Of a stretch of 52,488 nucleotides of DNA, positions 50,854-52,488 are shown piece by piece; position 1 is the first letter of the stretch, and each line of letters starts with the position of its first letter. This stretch comes from Muribaculaceae bacterium (GTDB lineage: Bacteria; Bacteroidota; Bacteroidia; Bacteroidales; Muribaculaceae). A program made the position numbers and the translations under genes. Below the pieces are notes generated by a model. It was not told the DNA's origin, did no database searches, and saw only the letters and a list, made by a program, of their open reading frames with translations. The DNA is taken from the NCBI GenBank assembly GCA_029060625.1, contig JAIDTO010000174.1, forward strand, positions 1 to 52,488. Reading direction: 5' to 3'.

Positions 50854-52355
50854 TGAGCATCCCTTTTATTTCGGCCGAAGAGGCTGCTTCCTACATCAAA
50901 AACGGTGATAATGTGGGTTTATCGGGCTTCACAGCGTCCGGTACGCCAAAAGTTGTAACAGTTGCCTTGGCCAAGCGTGCCAAGGAACTCCATGAAAAAG
51001 GACTCCCCTTCAAGATCAATCTTTTCACAGGCGCATCGACCAACGACCATGTGGATGGAGAGCTCTCACGCGCAGATGCAATTGCCATCCGCACCCCCTA
51101 TCAAGGTCACAGCGACTCTCGCAAGGCAATCAACGCGCAGGCGATCAACTATTTTGACGGCCACCTGAGCATGATGGCGCAGGATCTCCGCTACGGATTT
51201 TTCGGCGACATTGATGTGGCAATCATAGAGGTGACTGAGATGAGCCCCAATGGTGATGTCATTCTCGGTGCCGGTCTCGGCATGACTCCGACACTCGCGC
51301 AGATGGCTAAGAAGATCATCTTGGAATACTCAAGCTATTATAAGACTTCCTTCCGTGGCTTCCACGACAACTACGTGCCCCTCGATCCTCCTCATCGTCG
51401 TGAGATACCCATCTATAAACCATCTGACCGCATCGGTTCCACCGTGCTCCATCTTGATCCGAAGAAGATCATCGGTGTCGTTCCTTCCAATGCATCCGAG
51501 GGTGTAAAGCCGTTCACTCCATCTGATGAAGTGACACATATGATCGGTGAAAATGTCTGCAACTTCCTCGTGCAGCAGCTCCGCTCAGGAATGCTCCCCA
51601 AGGAGTTCCTTCCCATCCAGTCAGGTGTGGGCAACGTAGCAAATTCGGTGCTTTACGGTCTTGGAGAGAATCCTGAGATTCCGCCATTCGAGATGTATAC
51701 CGAGGTGATCCAGGATGCCGTGATGTCACTTATGGAGCAGGGTCACTGTAAGTTTGCTTCCACATGTGCCATGACATTCTCTGACGATGCCATGCTCCAC
51801 TTCATGGAGAATATCGACTTCTTCCGCGACAAGATCCTTCTCCGTTCAGGTGAGATATCCAATAGCCCGGAAGTCGTGCGTCGACTTGGTGTCATCACCA
51901 TGAACACTGCTCTGGAGGCAGACATCTACGGCAACGTGAACTCTACCCACGTGCTCGGCACGAAGATGATGAACGGTATCGGAGGTTCGGGCGACTTCAC
52001 CCGCAACGGTTACCTCTCAATCTTCTCCTGCCCCTCAATCCAGAAGGGAGGCAAGATCTCGGCTATCGTGCCTATGTGCTCACACATCGACCACTCCGAG
52101 CATTCTGTCAATGTCCTCATCACTGAGCAGGGTGTGGCTGACCTCCGTGGCAAGGACCCGCGCCAGCGTGCCACTACCATCATCGAAAATTGCGTACACC
52201 CGATGTATAAGGAAATCATGTGGGACTACCTGAAGCTCGCCAACAAGGGAGCCAAGGCTCACACACCGCATCATCTGCACGCAGCATTCGCCCTGCATGA
52301 GACATTCATCGACTGCGGCGACATGTCGAAGGTTGACTTCGCCAAGTACTATTGA
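50853..52355 (+). CDS. Succinyl-CoA:acetate CoA-transferase / acetyl-CoA hydrolase family protein
   Basis: 500 residues from the ATG at 50853; a TTG three codons earlier is open but less likely. Family landmarks: ISAEEAASYIKNGDNVGLSGFTASGTPK, FTGASTNDHVDGELSRA, RTPYQGHSD, NGDVILGAGLGMTPT, PIQSGVGNVANSVLYGL, YTEVIQD, where the glutamate is probably the catalytic thioester-forming residue, and GSGDFTRNGYLSIFSCPS. Length and motifs match the Ach1/AarC-like class that moves CoA between succinate and acetate (or propionate), used by Bacteroidales in fermentative acetate and propionate production. Cytosolic. Monocistronic, divergent from miaB. A nonamer repeat array follows the stop. Confidence 0.93.
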   Translation: MSIPFISAEEAASYIKNGDNVGLSGFTASGTPKVVTVALAKRAKELHEKGLPFKINLFTGASTNDHVDGELSRADAIAIRTPYQGHSDSRKAINAQAINYFDGHLSMMAQDLRYGFFGDIDVAIIEVTEMSPNGDVILGAGLGMTPTLAQMAKKIILEYSSYYKTSFRGFHDNYVPLDPPHRREIPIYKPSDRIGSTVLHLDPKKIIGVVPSNASEGVKPFTPSDEVTHMIGENVCNFLVQQLRSGMLPKEFLPIQSGVGNVANSVLYGLGENPEIPPFEMYTEVIQDAVMSLMEQGHCKFASTCAMTFSDDAMLHFMENIDFFRDKILLRSGEISNSPEVVRRLGVITMNTALEADIYGNVNSTHVLGTKMMNGIGGSGDFTRNGYLSIFSCPSIQKGGKISAIVPMCSHIDHSEHSVNVLITEQGVADLRGKDPRQRATTIIENCVHPMYKEIMWDYLKLANKGAKAHTPHHLHAAFALHETFIDCGDMSKVDFAKYY

Positions 52356-52370
52356 TTCTTAGTAAGGGAC

Positions 52371-52441
52371 TTAAGGTCTTTAAAGTCTTTAAGGTCTTTA
52401 AAGTCTTTAAGGTCCTTAAGGTGTTTAAAGTCCTTAAGGTC
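52371..52441 (+). repeat. Nonamer tandem repeat TTAARGTCY x8
   Basis: Eight units of nine bases, with TTAAGGTCT and TTAAAGTCT alternating in the first four, then slightly diverged units. It begins 15 bases after the CoA-transferase stop. Non-coding. Confidence 0.9.
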
Positions 52442-52488
52442 AGAAATATTAATGTTGATAAATTAAGTGGCAAGACCCTCAGTGGGCT

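Noticed and set aside
1-52488. tRNA, rRNA, riboswitch or origin of replication
   Set aside because: No cloverleaf, rRNA core sequence, known riboswitch core or origin-type repeat cluster was recognised on reading both strands.

Overview
This window looks like chromosome from a gut member of the Bacteroidales, most likely a Muribaculaceae-type organism. The evidence is two SusC/SusD pairs, many lipoproteins with acidic residues after the lipobox cysteine, housekeeping-type promoters of the form TTTG-N19/20-TAnnTTTG, few Shine-Dalgarno sites, and many secreted carbohydrate-active enzymes. No rRNA, tRNA, CRISPR array, transposase or prophage was recognised.

Layout. 113-4952: a PatB/MalY C-S lyase, a GH3 glycosidase lipoprotein and a YpfJ-type zinc metallopeptidase. 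4987-9447 (minus strand): a tight four-gene unit of serpin, ECF sigma factor, a protein with both an inner-membrane segment and an outer-membrane-type barrel (dual-membrane anti-sigma architecture), and a second serpin. 9559-12851 (minus): DUF418 membrane protein, a second PatB and a DUF3737 beta-helix protein. 13003-18682 (minus): two PL1 pectate lyases downstream of a CHASE2 membrane sensor and its overlapping secreted partner. 19096-27293 (plus): SusC, SusD, a small lipoprotein and two secreted proteins with a shared C-terminal tail. Together with the lyases and the GH140 apiosidase-like enzyme at 28696 this suggests a pectin/RG-II locus. It is interrupted by a RhuM-family gene flanked by a duplicated gene 3' end. 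30260-37383: tyrA, a GH92 mannosidase, coaE, a small ECF sigma factor with a four-helix membrane protein, and a MATE exporter. 37627-49197: a second polysaccharide locus (SusC, SusD, SusE-like, SusF-like, GH53 endo-galactanase, GH13 amylase-like enzyme). 49364-52355: miaB and a succinate/acetate CoA-transferase, divergently transcribed from overlapping promoters.

Two things stand out. First, the serpin-sigma-antisigma-serpin operon pairs two surface-type protease-inhibitor lipoproteins, with different bait-loop tips, with an envelope-stress style regulator. An ECF-like promoter candidate lies upstream and no TAnnTTTG box is visible there. Second, a short palindromic element (9-bp arms GGACGCACG/CGTGCGTCC, loop AGC, one-sided tail CTACAAGG) occurs ten times. 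Most copies are intergenic, but one lies in frame inside miaB, two lie in frame inside the GH92 gene, and another supplies the GH92 stop codon. It behaves like the Rickettsia palindromic elements that invade coding regions.

Functional calls rest on reading the translated sequences and on family knowledge. No database search was possible.
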